NCBI GenBank assembly: GCA_019454045.1
Contig: SKCR01006514.1
Location: forward strand, 372,001-436,000
Length of the DNA: 64,000 bases
Source: Zanthoxylum bungeanum
Taxonomy: Eukaryota; Streptophyta; Magnoliopsida; Sapindales; Rutaceae
Reading direction: 5' to 3'
Under the pieces are notes generated by a model. It did no database searches. It saw nothing but the letters and a program-made list of their open reading frames with translations, and was not told the DNA's origin. The position numbers and the translations under genes are program-made. Shown piece by piece: positions 12,056-23,256 of the stretch; the stretch's first letter is position 1, and each line of letters opens with the position of its first letter.

Positions 12056-15000
12056 ATGGTTGGTGTGAGTGGAGAAGGGGAAGCGTCAGGTTCAGGAACT
12101 GTGACTGCAGCTCAGCACAGAGAGCTTATGGACGATGCTTTGCCTACCGAACGCAAGCCTGGTAAGAATAAATAAATTTTTTTACTACTGTAACTGTTAC
12201 TTGATAAATATTTTTCCCATTTTAGTCTTAAACTGGCATGGTTTCAGGTGTGAAAAATGACCTATATAATGAACTGTGGCATGCGTGTGCGGGTCCACTT
12301 GTTTATGTTCCACGTGCTGGGGACATTGTTTACTACTTTCTTCAAGGTCACATAGAACAGGTACTATTCTCTCCTGTTACTGTTACTGTTACTGTTAATT
12401 ATTATTATTAATTTTTCAAACCAATTTGTATGAAAGCATTATTAAGGTACAAGGAGACATCTTTGATTTGATAGCATTATGGGGTGATTTGATTAAATTC
12501 AATTGTGGCTTAAGCAGGATACTATTTGATTTTTTTAAAAAATAATTGCTGTTTTTGAATGCGGTACAGGTTGAGGCATACACCAGCCAAGATGGTAAAA
12601 TGGAATTGCCCATTTACAATTTACCTCCTAAGATCCTCTGTGAGGTTGTCTATGTTAAACTGAAGGTATGTTATGTTTTTTCTTCTCTAGTTCTGCAAAA
12701 TGGTAAATAGATATGCCCATTCATGAGACCATCAACAAAATTGGACGGTGAATGATACATCACTTGTACTTTATTGAGCTGCTGTCCTGTATGTTATGTT
12801 GCAAAATCATCTTTGGTGGGTGTTCTTGATGGTTTGTTTTGGATTTTCTTTTTCAGGCGGAAGCTGGCACAGATGAGGTGTTTGCACAAATTACTTTGCG
12901 TCCGAAGCCTGAGGTTAGCTACTAAATCTTAAAGGTCTCATATGTATTCTCTTGAACCACTAACAACTCGTGCCTTGGGGAGTCTTTATCAATCATATTG
13001 ATGTTATGGTTAAATTTTAAATCAAAATTTTTTAGATGATGGAAATTAGGATAACATGTTTATGTGTATTGATATGATGCTTTTGCTCCTTCAGCTAGAC
13101 GAGCTGAGTTTGGATGTTGGGAATTCTCCACCATTGCACGTGTGTTCATTTAGCAAGAAACTCACTCCATCTGACACCAGCACACATGGTGGATTCTCTG
13201 TTCCTAAGAGACATGCTGATGAGTGCCTTCCACCGCTGGTTAGTATCCTTGCTGTGACATAATATTTTCAATAATTTACAAAAATCTTATAAGAAAAGGC
13301 GATGTGTGTAACAGGAAGCTGCCACTTTGATGAATTATGATTCTCTTGTTGTTGTGACCATTAAAAATGTTGAATCCTGTAATATAGCCAATCCAGTAGT
13401 TACTGTAATAATTTGCAAAAATGCAACACGACTGACAATTCCATTGCAATGTTGCATCATGCAAATATTAAAGCCTTTTCCTCATGATCATTCTTACTGA
13501 AATCCCGTGCGAATTTATTTAGATAGGCCATAATGTTATTGATGTTGCAGGATATGTCTCTGGATCCCCCACTACAAGAACTGGTTGCAAAGGATTTGCA
13601 TGGGTTGGAATGGCGCTTTCGGCATATTTATCGTGGTAATTATAATTTACCTCCAATTAACTTGAAACATCTTGGTGTAGAGTAATTTAACCATAATTAT
13701 TAGTTGTTCATTCCATTGGAAAAACCATGAAGATGTTCCCTTAAAATTGGAAATAGATTCCTCCTTTTAACATTGCTCTCCTTCATAAAATTGGAGGAGT
13801 ATTTAATGGCATTTCCATAACAGTCTCATCACGAATGCTCAAAGTTTTTACCATTACGGTTGTCACATTTTTTCGTTTTATGTCCAATATACAGTTTGCA
13901 ACTCGGAAAATACTTTTGATCCATTTTCTTTCTTAAGCATCTGTAAAATTTCCTCACGAAATCTTATCTTAGTTTAACTTCTGCTCATTTTTCCCCAATA
14001 GGTCAGCCAAAGCGACATTTGCTTACTAGTGGTTGGAGTGTATTTGTGACTTCAAAGAAGCTTGTTACTGGGGATGCTTGTATCTTCCTCAGGTTCTTCT
14101 CTCTCTCTCACGCGCGTGCGCCCACTCACTCAAAACACACGCACAGACTGAAGTCTTATAGTATAATATTTAATGTGTGTTTGTATGCGTCTCCACCGAC
14201 TATTTTCTTTTCTATTTCTCAAATATCATGTATTAATTGTGATTGTAGTAGGAGTTTTTTTTGTGTACCTTGTGTATATGTGTCAGTTCTATATTTTCTT
14301 TAGTAGAGGTTTTTTGTTCCATTAGCTTTACACTTGGAACAATATCTGTTGATATGTCAAGTGAATAATAATGGTTATAATTGCATTCAGAGGAGAAAAT
14401 GGAGAACTTCGTGTTGGGATTCGTCGTGCAATGAAATTGCAGAAGATTGCAACAATGTCGGTCATATCTGGCCTCAGCATGCAACATGGAATACTTGCCG
14501 GTGCTTTTCATGCTATTTGTACTGGGACCATGTTTACAGTCTACTACCATCCATGGTAAGTTGATGATAGTTTAAGGGTCTAATTTAAGAAAGCAAGGTT
14601 TGTAACTTCAGACGGTTCGATGTGGTACATTTACACTCTGATACTACAGAAGTTAATAAAGTTGGTTATGCATTTTCGCAGGACAAGTCCTGCTGAATTT
14701 ATCATACCTTTTGATAAATACATGAAGTCAGCCGAAATCGACTATTCTGTTGGTACAAGATTCAGAATGGCATTTGAAGGCGAAGAGTGTGCAGAACAGA
14801 GGTGCAGGCCAAGCCTCTTTCTACCATCTGGCTCTTCTACAATTACATTTTTTTTCTTTCTTTCATTTGCCATTGGAACAAAACAAGCCCCATAATGTTT
14901 ACCCAGCACAATAGAAAAATGACTTAAAAATGGTTCAAAATTTTAGTGATGGCATTCTATATCTTGTAAAAGCATGATTGGCAGATCAAAGAAGCTTTTG

Positions 15001-16637
15001 CAGATTTAAATTTATCTTGGCAAAATCATCAATTTTTGTCTCACTGAAGATAATAATTTTATAATCCAGAATTGCTGGCACTGTTGTTGGTACTGAAGAA
15101 GTTGATCACATTAGGTGGCCTGCTTCAGAATGGAGGTGTCTCAAGGTAAGCATCTCCTTTTCTGCTATTCTAGATATCCAAATGGGCATTATGTTGCTTT
15201 GATATTCTTCTGGTAATTGGTTTTTTAGGTGAAATGGGATGCCACAACAGATTCAATAACGCGTCCTACTAGAGTTTCTCCTTGGAACATTGAACCAATA
15301 GAAGCCAACAAGAGGCCTACTTCTATGCTACACAGACAAAAGAGGAAGTGCCCAAACGATGCCTCACCACCAGGGTTTTATTCCTCGTTCAGCAATGGTC
15401 AGCAATCCTTATCTATTATTATTATTTTTCTTTAGTAACAGGGTTCTTGCAGAATTATCTTGTAAATAGTGAAAAGTCATTCAGGGGTCTTGCAAGGTCA
15501 AGAAGGTCGGGAGAAGAGAGTCACAGGTGTTAAGGAATTGGGTGCGGCTAAACCACCAATTTTGCCATATTTGATTTCACTGCCAAATCCTGTTTGGGGA
15601 CAAATGCAATTAGGCTTGGAGAATAAGCTGAAGTTTCCAATGCATGACCCATTTTATCTGTCCCCCAACAGCATGGTGTCACTTCCTGGTGGAAGCATAA
15701 TGAATCCGAGTCTTTCTAATCACTGGCCTGGATCACCATTTGCACCTCATGTAGTTGGTGAAAATGCTGCCCAAAGCGGAAACTTTTTAGTTCCCAATGC
15801 CGTCTCTGTGAATTCTGGGTCTCAGGTGCAGAAGGCATTGGAACTGAAGGATGAAAATACAACTCCACTTGCTCAACCAAACGGTGGCAGCAGATACATG
15901 CTTTTTGGAGTCAATTTAGTCAATAGTCCACCGGAGCTCCCTTCACCACAAATTTCCACTTCCAATGAATTTGAAAGTCCTTGTTCTGTCCCTCCAACAT
16001 CTCAGTCAAGCATTTCTGAAACTGTCCAAGTTTCGGAGTCTTCTAAGAGTGTATCTGGCAACCCTTCAGAAAAGCAATGCAAGAATTGCTGTGTTTCAAG
16101 AAGCTGCACCAAGGTACCATACCTCTTGCCATGTGTTTGGAATCACAAGTTGAACAATTTAGTATTAAATTCAAAATTTCTTCCCCAACGACCTTAGTAT
16201 CATCAAACTGAATGTTTTCAGATAGTAATATGCTATTTGTGTTTTAGGTGCTCAAGTTTGGAACTGCTCTTGGAAGGTCAGTTGATCTCACTCGATTCGA
16301 TGGGTATGATGAACTCATTTCTGAGCTTGACCGGATGTTTGACTTCAAAGGAAGCTTGATTGATGGGAGTAGCGGATGGCACATAGCCTACACCGATAAT
16401 GAAGGGGACATGATGCTAATTGGATACAACCAATGGCAGTTAAGTAGCAAAACCTTATATTCTCATAGTTGCATATGAAAATGGTTAGCCGCGCATGCAT
16501 TGATTTGATTAATTGCATCGCATGTCATAAATTAAAGCAGGGAATTTCAATGTGGCGTGCGAAGAATGTACATCTGCACAAAGGAAGACATGGACAAGCT
16601 GAATCCAAGCTCGCCAAATCCAACAACTCCTCAGTAG
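12056..16637 (+). CDS. ARF2-like: auxin response factor, ARF2-like (14 exons, 712 aa)
   Basis: A nuclear transcription factor that binds TGTC-type auxin response elements; this clade (B) is generally repressive. Exons: 12056-12161, 12248-12360, 12570-12665, 12857-12913, 13095-13238, 13551-13635, 14002-14092, 14391-14555, 14682-14801, 15070-15145, 15229-15397, 15485-16113, 16248-16438, 16541-16637. All phases join and the CDS is 2,139 nt. The B3 DNA-binding domain (about residues 140-245) has [15 protein letters not shown] and [14 protein letters not shown], keeping the His-Gly and Arg/Pro/Arg positions that contact DNA in ARF1. The ARF middle domain (about 250-374) ends in [10 protein letters not shown] Ser/Pro/Asn-rich linker without the Gln-rich stretch of activator ARFs follows. 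The PB1 (Aux/IAA-type) domain runs from about 618 to 695. Residues [11 protein letters not shown] and [16 protein letters not shown] match ARF2 relatives rather than ARF3/4. Oddities: [11 protein letters not shown] where the family has FPQGH, and a weakened acidic PB1 motif. The start is the first in-frame ATG in good context (GAGAGATGG). Confidence 0.95.
15397..15504 (+). promoter_or_regulatory. TAS3 tasiR-ARF target site in the ARF mRNA
   Basis: The spliced mRNA joins G15397 to 15485-15504, giving a 21-nt sequence complementary to the TAS3-derived tasiR-ARF as I remember it, with a single G:U wobble (the G in CTTGCAAGG). It encodes G-V-L-Q-G-Q-E (about residues 408-414), the known position of this site in ARF2/3/4. 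Only one site was found; ARF3 and ARF4 normally carry two. The first target base comes from exon 11, so the full site exists only after splicing. Confidence 0.85.
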
Positions 16638-17162
16638 CTCTTTCCGGAGGTCACTCGTGTCGTCTCTCTCATTGCTTCATGATATACTTTCATCCAGTAT
16701 GTCTCTTTCATATTTGAGAGATAAATGTCACTGCCCTGCATATGCTAATGCAGTTTACTACATGTTTATACAAATAAACTGAATGGTCTGTTTTCTTTTA
16801 AGAGGGAGGCCATGCCCATAATATGAACCTATATATTTCCTTGTGCAAAATAATGGTGGTTTTTTAAATTATTAAAAAAGATTGCATTGTTTGATATTTT
16901 TTTGATTTCATAATTCATATATAGAATCAAAATATTGAAAGAACTTGTGTATAAAATCCCAAAACAGAGAGTTGGTATTATGCGTCATCGTTTTGACGGT
17001 AAAAAAAAAAAAAAAGACCAGTAGTTAATGAAACGTCACAGTTTTCCTCCCGTCACAGCCAAACCGCTAACTGTAATTCCCGCCATTAACAAAGTTCCCT
17101 CCTAAAAACCTCCACACAAAAATTAATAAAACAGAAGCAAGAAAAATTCAATAACTCAAGCA
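16638..17162 (+). other. ARF 3' UTR and short intergenic spacer
   Basis: After the stop codon TAG (16635-16637) there is AT-rich sequence with AAATAAAC near 16771, a possible polyadenylation signal. An A-run lies at 17001-17015. Nothing else was recognised before the next start-like ATG at 17163. Confidence 0.5.
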
Positions 17163-17307
17163 ATGAGGTACTTGTTTATTTCTTCGGCAAGCACTACAGA
17201 TTTCCCAAAATTTAAGCTTAATTGCCCCCAAACCTTCCAATCATTTCATAGTCAAATCCCAACCAATTTTCCCTCCAAAATGACCTTTGCATTTTCCAAT
17301 TACCAAC

Positions 17308-19163
17308 TGATCGGCGTGATCACACACGTATAACCAAGCACACGTATCGTTCAAGTAGTATAAAAATATTGATCCCACGAGGACTTAATTTATACTGTTG
17401 TTATTAATTATTGATGCTATTTATTTACAGATATCTAAATAAAGGGAGAAGAGAATGATTGATTGTTTGATTGGTTGGATGATGATTTTCTAAATAAAAA
17501 AAATAAATAAAAACACAAAATAAAATACTAAGGAAAATAAACAAAAAACACAAAATATCTAGGGTTGTGATTCCACACAATATTATTCTAAAGATAAATT
17601 GATTCTCTTATATATGTGTAATAAATCGGTTTGCTAACATGAAACACGAAATTATGCAAAAGCCTCTTCCGATGGTCAGATGCAAATACCCAAATAACTC
17701 AATTAATCATATGTCTATGTTAACTAAGTTACATGAATTCATTAAGTTCAAGTTCCAATTATGGCTACCCCCGCCCGACAGGTATATTCCTATCATGTAA
17801 GGAAATCTATTAAAGGGTTATCTATCCTCAAAGAAGATCGTGAGCTATTTTATCTAAGGCTGAAACCTAAAATCTCTTTTCCAAGTTCATTTTAAGTTTA
17901 CCACATCAATCTTATTGGTGATCAGACAACAATAAGCATTAGGCTTAAGATTCAATAAACAAACTAAAGAATTACCCATAATATAATTAAATCAATTATT
18001 AAGCTTGTTAATATTGTGTTTTATCACTTCCATAGGATAAAAATAAAATGTTGGGGTTATGGGATCCAACTTTACTATTTCTAATTTAGAAATCTCTCTT
18101 ATTATAATATATAAATTATCACTGATTTTACCAACCGACCATATAGGCGGTATTCTGAATAAGTCAGATTTTCAATTAAGTCCACCCGACCATAAAAGCG
18201 GTGTCATTATTTGTCCATAAACCAGCCATATAGGCGGTAATCATCTGTCACCTAAAGACCGACCATATAGGCGGTGTCACATTATGTCAAATAAATAAAA
18301 CCAGCCATTAAGGCGGTATAACCTTTATTTAAATTATAATTTCCATATTATAATTAAAGGAGATTGATCTAAACTAAAATAATAAAAGCTTCATCATTCC
18401 CCAGCGGAAATTTAACTACTAAACATAAAATAAAATAAACTATTACTATTATTGAAAATAAAAATACATAATTAAAATACTGAAAATAAATACAAACAAG
18501 ATGCAATCCTTAAATTCCTTACAAAAACCTAAGGAAATCATGAGAATTACAAATGAAATGGCTTGGTATTTATAGGCAAATCTAAAGGCTTCCACCAATT
18601 TCTCCACTAATTGCTCCACCAAACATGGCATCAAACATGACACCAAACATGACACCAAATCCTCCACCAAACTTGGAAGTTTGACAATTTTTATTTTTTA
18701 TTTTATTATTATTATTATTATTTTGAAAATAACTTAAATAATTATACAAAACACATTTTTGAATATTTTATCAATTTCGGTCATGGAAACGTCAGAATTC
18801 GAAATTATTATGAACTTCAAAGTTGTAGATCTTTGAGTCTTCTTTAATCTGGAACTTAAATCACCTCAATCCGTTATCGGAGTAAAAAGTTATGGTCAAA
18901 ATACGACAATTGCGCAAAGTTAAAATTTACGAAATTGCACTTCGTTAGAACGCCATTTCAAGTTTACAATCTCCAAAATCAAAATGTCAAATTCAGTTTT
19001 TATCCTTATTTGTTCCACATTTCGTCCTGATTGATTCAATTAAGTCCTAATTTTATTTTATCTGCAAAAAAAACTAAAACATATCAAAACGTTCATCAAA
19101 CCCGAGAAACTAAACAAAATATTAGGTAAAAAGGGGCGGTAAATATTGATATATTTTCCTCTC
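17308..19163. mobile_element. 1.86-kb insertion with 9-bp target duplication
   Basis: A perfect 9-bp repeat ATTACCAAC borders it (17299-17307 and 19164-19172), as left by Mutator-like elements. No terminal inverted repeats and no transposase were seen, so the class is uncertain. A cluster of five 17-bp motifs lies at 18135-18317. The rest is AT-rich and non-coding. Confidence 0.65.
18135..18317 (+). repeat. five spaced copies of CCGACCATATAGGCGGT
   Basis: Units start at 18135, 18186, 18222, 18259 and 18301. Each is 17 bp and variable at 1-4 positions (CCRRCC head, GGCGGT tail), separated by AT-rich spacers, at periods of 36-51 bp. Head and tail are partly complementary (CCGACC / GGCGGT), so each unit is an imperfect palindrome around ATATA. 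Confidence 0.9.
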
Positions 19164-19664
19164 ATTACCAACGATGGTAAGATTTTCAGTTTTCTTCAAA
19201 CCCTCGAAGCAATGAAAAAGATCAAGACCCAAAGCCACCAGTTCAAAACTTAAACGTCCCTGTCAATCGGCTGATCCCTTCCAAAGCCTTAGAGGTGCTT
19301 CTTTTTCTTTTTCCAACTTGGAGAGGATAAAAAAGTGTAATTGGGTAATCTTGTTAGTAGATTTTGCTAATTGTTGTAATTGGTGTCTGTGTGAAGTTTT
19401 TGTAAATTGTGGTATTGGGCACGCGGTTGCAGTACGTTGATCCTTCCCATAGAATATGCGTAGTAATCAGAGTGGCATAGGGTAACATTACGCAAATGGT
19501 TGGATGATGAGTACTGCCCTGAGCCAAGGAATGTGGAAATCAGTAAGGTTGCTGCCTGTTTAAACTATGAATCTTTGCTAGCAAACGTACAGAGAGATTT
19601 GGAACCCTATTTGGAAGGCTTTCATGGGGAGTTTTCATCAGCAAATGGCCAAATGCTGCAGTAA

Positions 19665-20480
19665 ACTTGATTTCCAATGGAAGTAATTACCCACCACTAT
19701 GTCATCCCACTGCCACTGCTATGGCATAGAGCAGGCACAGTGGAAAATTTGCTACTTATCTCTTACATCTCTCTTCTACGTATTATACCTACCCATTTTA
19801 CTTGCTTATATAACAAAGAAAATAGTCTATTGTGTGATATTATTGATATGGGGTACTTGTAGATAAATTAATCGACATCTTTCTCCATAGCCCTGAGGAT
19901 CTGTCTAATCCAAGCCTTATGACCTAAGGTAGTTCGTGTTGTTAGTTCTGACCCTATGCATAGGGTTAGAATCTTATGATAATTACGAACTTTCACGTGT
20001 ATATCGGCCAAACAATTGTGTGTGTGGATTAGATCAAGTAAACTAAAAATAGATTCAACTGAAGTGAGGTGCAGAATTATGTATATAATTTTAAAAATTA
20101 GTTGTGAAAGAACACAGTCGAATTTTATAATTACTAGTTCTGCACTTCCATGTTGTTTATCCATGAGCTGCTTTGCGTTAGCCCTTAAAAAAAAATATAT
20201 ATTTAATACATATCCAATTGGGGTTATGAAGATGAGTAGCAGTTAATCAGAGAGAAGAACAACGACATGAGTTAAAATTATGAATCCATCCACAGTACTA
20301 ATAACAGGAAAAGACGGTAGCTAATTAATTTGTCAAAATCATAATAAGTCCGATTCATAAATACAGACAGTTCAATTTTCCATAATATTACCAATTTTAC
20401 TGGTAGCACCCTTGTCTTTTATACACTTATTCGATCTAATCTCGATTCGATTGAAACTGAATCTGATTTAGTGATACATG
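19665..20480. other. intergenic, nothing recognised
   Basis: AT-rich sequence with only short open frames on both strands. No domain, RNA gene or repeat family could be supported. Confidence 0.5.
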
Positions 20481-22848
20481 TATATTAGACAAAGACCCTA
20501 GGATTTACAATATAGTGCGCAGTTACAACGTAGTTTGTAATTGACATTGGGAAGCGCACTATTAGTTGTATATCCTTAAATAAAGTTTCTGGTCAAGATT
20601 TACTAACACGAGTCGGTTAGTAAAATCCGCTGAGACCAGTACATGTCGTATATCGTGATTTGGTCCGATGGTTTATCCCAGTGAACCATGAGTCTCGGGA
20701 GACTCGTATAGACATGTATGTGTTTATTTGATAAGACACTGAACGACTCACTGAAGGTTTCCTAATAGATGGTACACCAACGTCAATAGGAACCTTCTCG
20801 AGTTAAGCGAGCATAGTGGTCATTCGACTTGAGATACCACAGTGAGATTTATGAGTTATCCTCCATACTTTGATGGCAGTCACGTCAACGATCTATCCAT
20901 GATCAGACCTCCGCCTGTTCGTTGGGTGTGGACTGATGCTCATGATATCCAGTGCGTATCAAGATAGGATCCGTCAGTCATGTGTACAGGGCATAGGCAT
21001 CCTCACGTGTTTATGATCTAGTAAATCCATGGCCGTGGTATAACATCGGAAACCAATTCCGAATGTTATTTCGTGATTGTAAATTGAAAGTTGACTGTAT
21101 TATACCGAACAGATTTGACGTTCTCATCTATATCCCAGGTATAATACGGATGTCCTGTGACGGAGGGATTATACGTATGCAATGACATCGGCTTGCATAG
21201 TTTGGCGAGATTATCTGTGGTCGTCATAATTCATGAGTGGGTGGATTATGGACACGAAATTGGATTTCGTTACGGATTAAACCTAAACTTAGAGTCTCAC
21301 AATATGAAGTGTACTCGTTGAGCACTTGGGCAACTCGATATGAATAATACGGATGATTCATTATACTTCACTGGATTAAATAAGTTAATTCGGATCGTTT
21401 AATCGTTAAACGATAAACACATGCTTTAGGGAATTTTTGTCCGTTAATAATTATTGTGTATTTGTACTTGATACATAATACGATTAGATACACATTAATT
21501 ATTCGTTATATGAGATTTTGATACATGCCATGAATATATGTATTTATTATTTAATGTAAATAAAAATACATATATGTTTATTATTTAATTATCTAGTTAT
21601 TTAAATGTTAAATAATTAAATAATTAAATTTTCAAACTTTATCCAATTTTCATTATGCATTTGATACATGGTGATATTTTATTGGAGCATTTGGCATGTA
21701 TTAAATAAGCTTTATATGTATGCCAATTAGATTGGTTAAATATAAAGTTATAATTGAATTTATTTGATAAACTTTCAAAAGGACAATTTTGCCCCTTGAC
21801 TCCCTATTTCGTTTTTATATAAAAAGGAGAGAGAAAATTTGTTTCATCATCTTCCTCATTTTGTTGCTCACTGCCGAGAGTTCCTTAAAATGGGTTTGGG
21901 AATTTTATTTCTAAATCCATGTAGAAAACAAAGGAAAAATTCAAGAAAAAATGCTTAGAAATTGAAGATTAAAAGGTAATCATTAATCCCTAAGTTTGGA
22001 AATTTATTTTCATGTTTTCTTAAATACTTAGAAATGTTTTAAGGTTTGCTTTGTTTGTGAAAAATTGGGGCTTTTGGTAGTGGATGATGAAATTGGAAAT
22101 ATAGAGCATGTGTGAAGTATTTAAGGATGGAATTAATGTAATTTCATTCCAATTTTGTTCAAATTATTGTTGGACATTTTTGTTGCCATTCTAGAGTTAT
22201 TGATCCACTCTAAGATAGCCTAGAATTGTTCTTGGTTGCTTCATGTGGTGGGATTTTGATTGGTGTTTGATTAATTTGATTAATCTTGTAAAATTGGATT
22301 TAAAGCATGCAAAATTGGTGAAATTCTGTTCTGGATCAGATCTGGTAGAGCTGGAATTTTTGTGATGATTTTGATGTCTTATGAATGTAATGGATGTGTT
22401 TTGGGAGTTGGCACAATTGCCGGAAAGTGTTTCCGACTTGAAATAAGCGAAAACGACCAAAAACGGCGTTACCGGGTGGATTTTGAGCCAATCGGGTAAC
22501 GGCTGTGAAAACAGTTATTCCGTCACTGTTTGGGCAGCCCATGAACTTCCTCGACACTATTGGATCTGACTTGGGCAGTTTACATAAGGTTCGGGTAGTC
22601 GGTTTATTCGAAAATGTGTTTTGCGTCATTTTGTGGAAAAACAGTTTTCGTAAAAGTTTCGCGAGTTTTCAACAAGTTTATGTTAATATTTGATATTGAA
22701 TATATTAGTTTAGGTGAAATATGAATAAATTATTCATATTAGATATTGAATAATTTATTTGGTATTTTGAAAAAGTTTTAAAATACGATTTCGCCCGAAC
22801 CCGCACTTCCGCTGCGCCCCGACCCCAAAACCCCAACACATTCCTTGT
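20480..22848 (+). mobile_element. LTR-retrotransposon-derived region
   Basis: Non-coding and moderately GC-balanced, with the same word style as the copia LTR at 23257 (short imperfect repeats around GAGACTC, TCACTGA, TTATTATACC). It has a good TATA element TATATAAAAAGG at about 21816 followed by a pyrimidine-rich leader. It ends near CCCCAACA (about 22841), which could be an LTR end. No coding domain or confirmed target duplication was found, so solo LTR versus leader fragment is unresolved. Confidence 0.4.
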
Positions 22849-23256
22849 GCCATTCTCATAATAATAGGGTCTCAGTGGGACGTACCCAACCCCGATTCAT
22901 TGTAAACCAGAAATATCACGAGGAAAGATTTTCAACCTTGGACCATCCCCATAAACACTCGTGATGGCATCTCATACAATGTTGAATAAAAACAAAGTAA
23001 AACGACATGTGTAACATGGGTTACGTATCACACACTCCGCACTGACCTAAAAACATTGAGGCAAGCCAGGCAACACCATATCTCATGTTACCTAAAACAA
23101 TAATTTTGAACCTCACAGACCAAATTTATCGGCGAACCGAGCTACAGATCAGGGGGTGACCAACGCCATGTGGGCATCTTCATCCTCATGCTAGGCATGC
23201 CCCAAGTCTACAAATGCCACATATGCATTATAGTCTTCCCTGTGTTATGGTTATAC
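22849..23256 (-). mobile_element. Ty3/gypsy remnant, left part (interrupted by copia)
   Basis: A GC-richer non-coding block. Words such as CTCATGCTAGGCATGC recur in related form (CTCATGCTATGCAAAC) near 34200, on the far side of the copia element. I infer that both are pieces of one older gypsy element split by the copia insertion. Confidence 0.4.

Larger units (their letters stand above)
17163..19664 (+). pseudogene. disrupted gene of unknown function, split by an insertion
   Basis: Not recognised. From ATG 17163 there is an open frame (MRYLFISSASTT...) rich in Ser, Phe and Gln with few acids, like an organelle transit peptide. It is cut at 17308 by a 1.86-kb insertion. After the insertion, protein-like segments resume: about 19208-19290 reads DPKPPVQNLNVPVNRLIP in one frame, and 19482-19664 reads LRKWLDDEYCPEPRNVEISK before a stop. 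The segments lie in different frames, and the stretch before 19482 contains in-frame stops. These could be exons of one gene, but I could not place consistent splice sites. Insertion plus stops make it a probable pseudogene. Confidence 0.4.

Noticed and set aside
11883..12068. Possible upstream open frame overlapping the ARF start
   Set aside because: Depends on a non-ATG start and reads a pyrimidine-rich leader; no ATG-initiated upstream frame was found.
14233..14564. Open frames in both strands around ARF exon 8
   Set aside because: Intronic or out of frame with the ARF protein; the ARF reading is continuous across proper splice sites.
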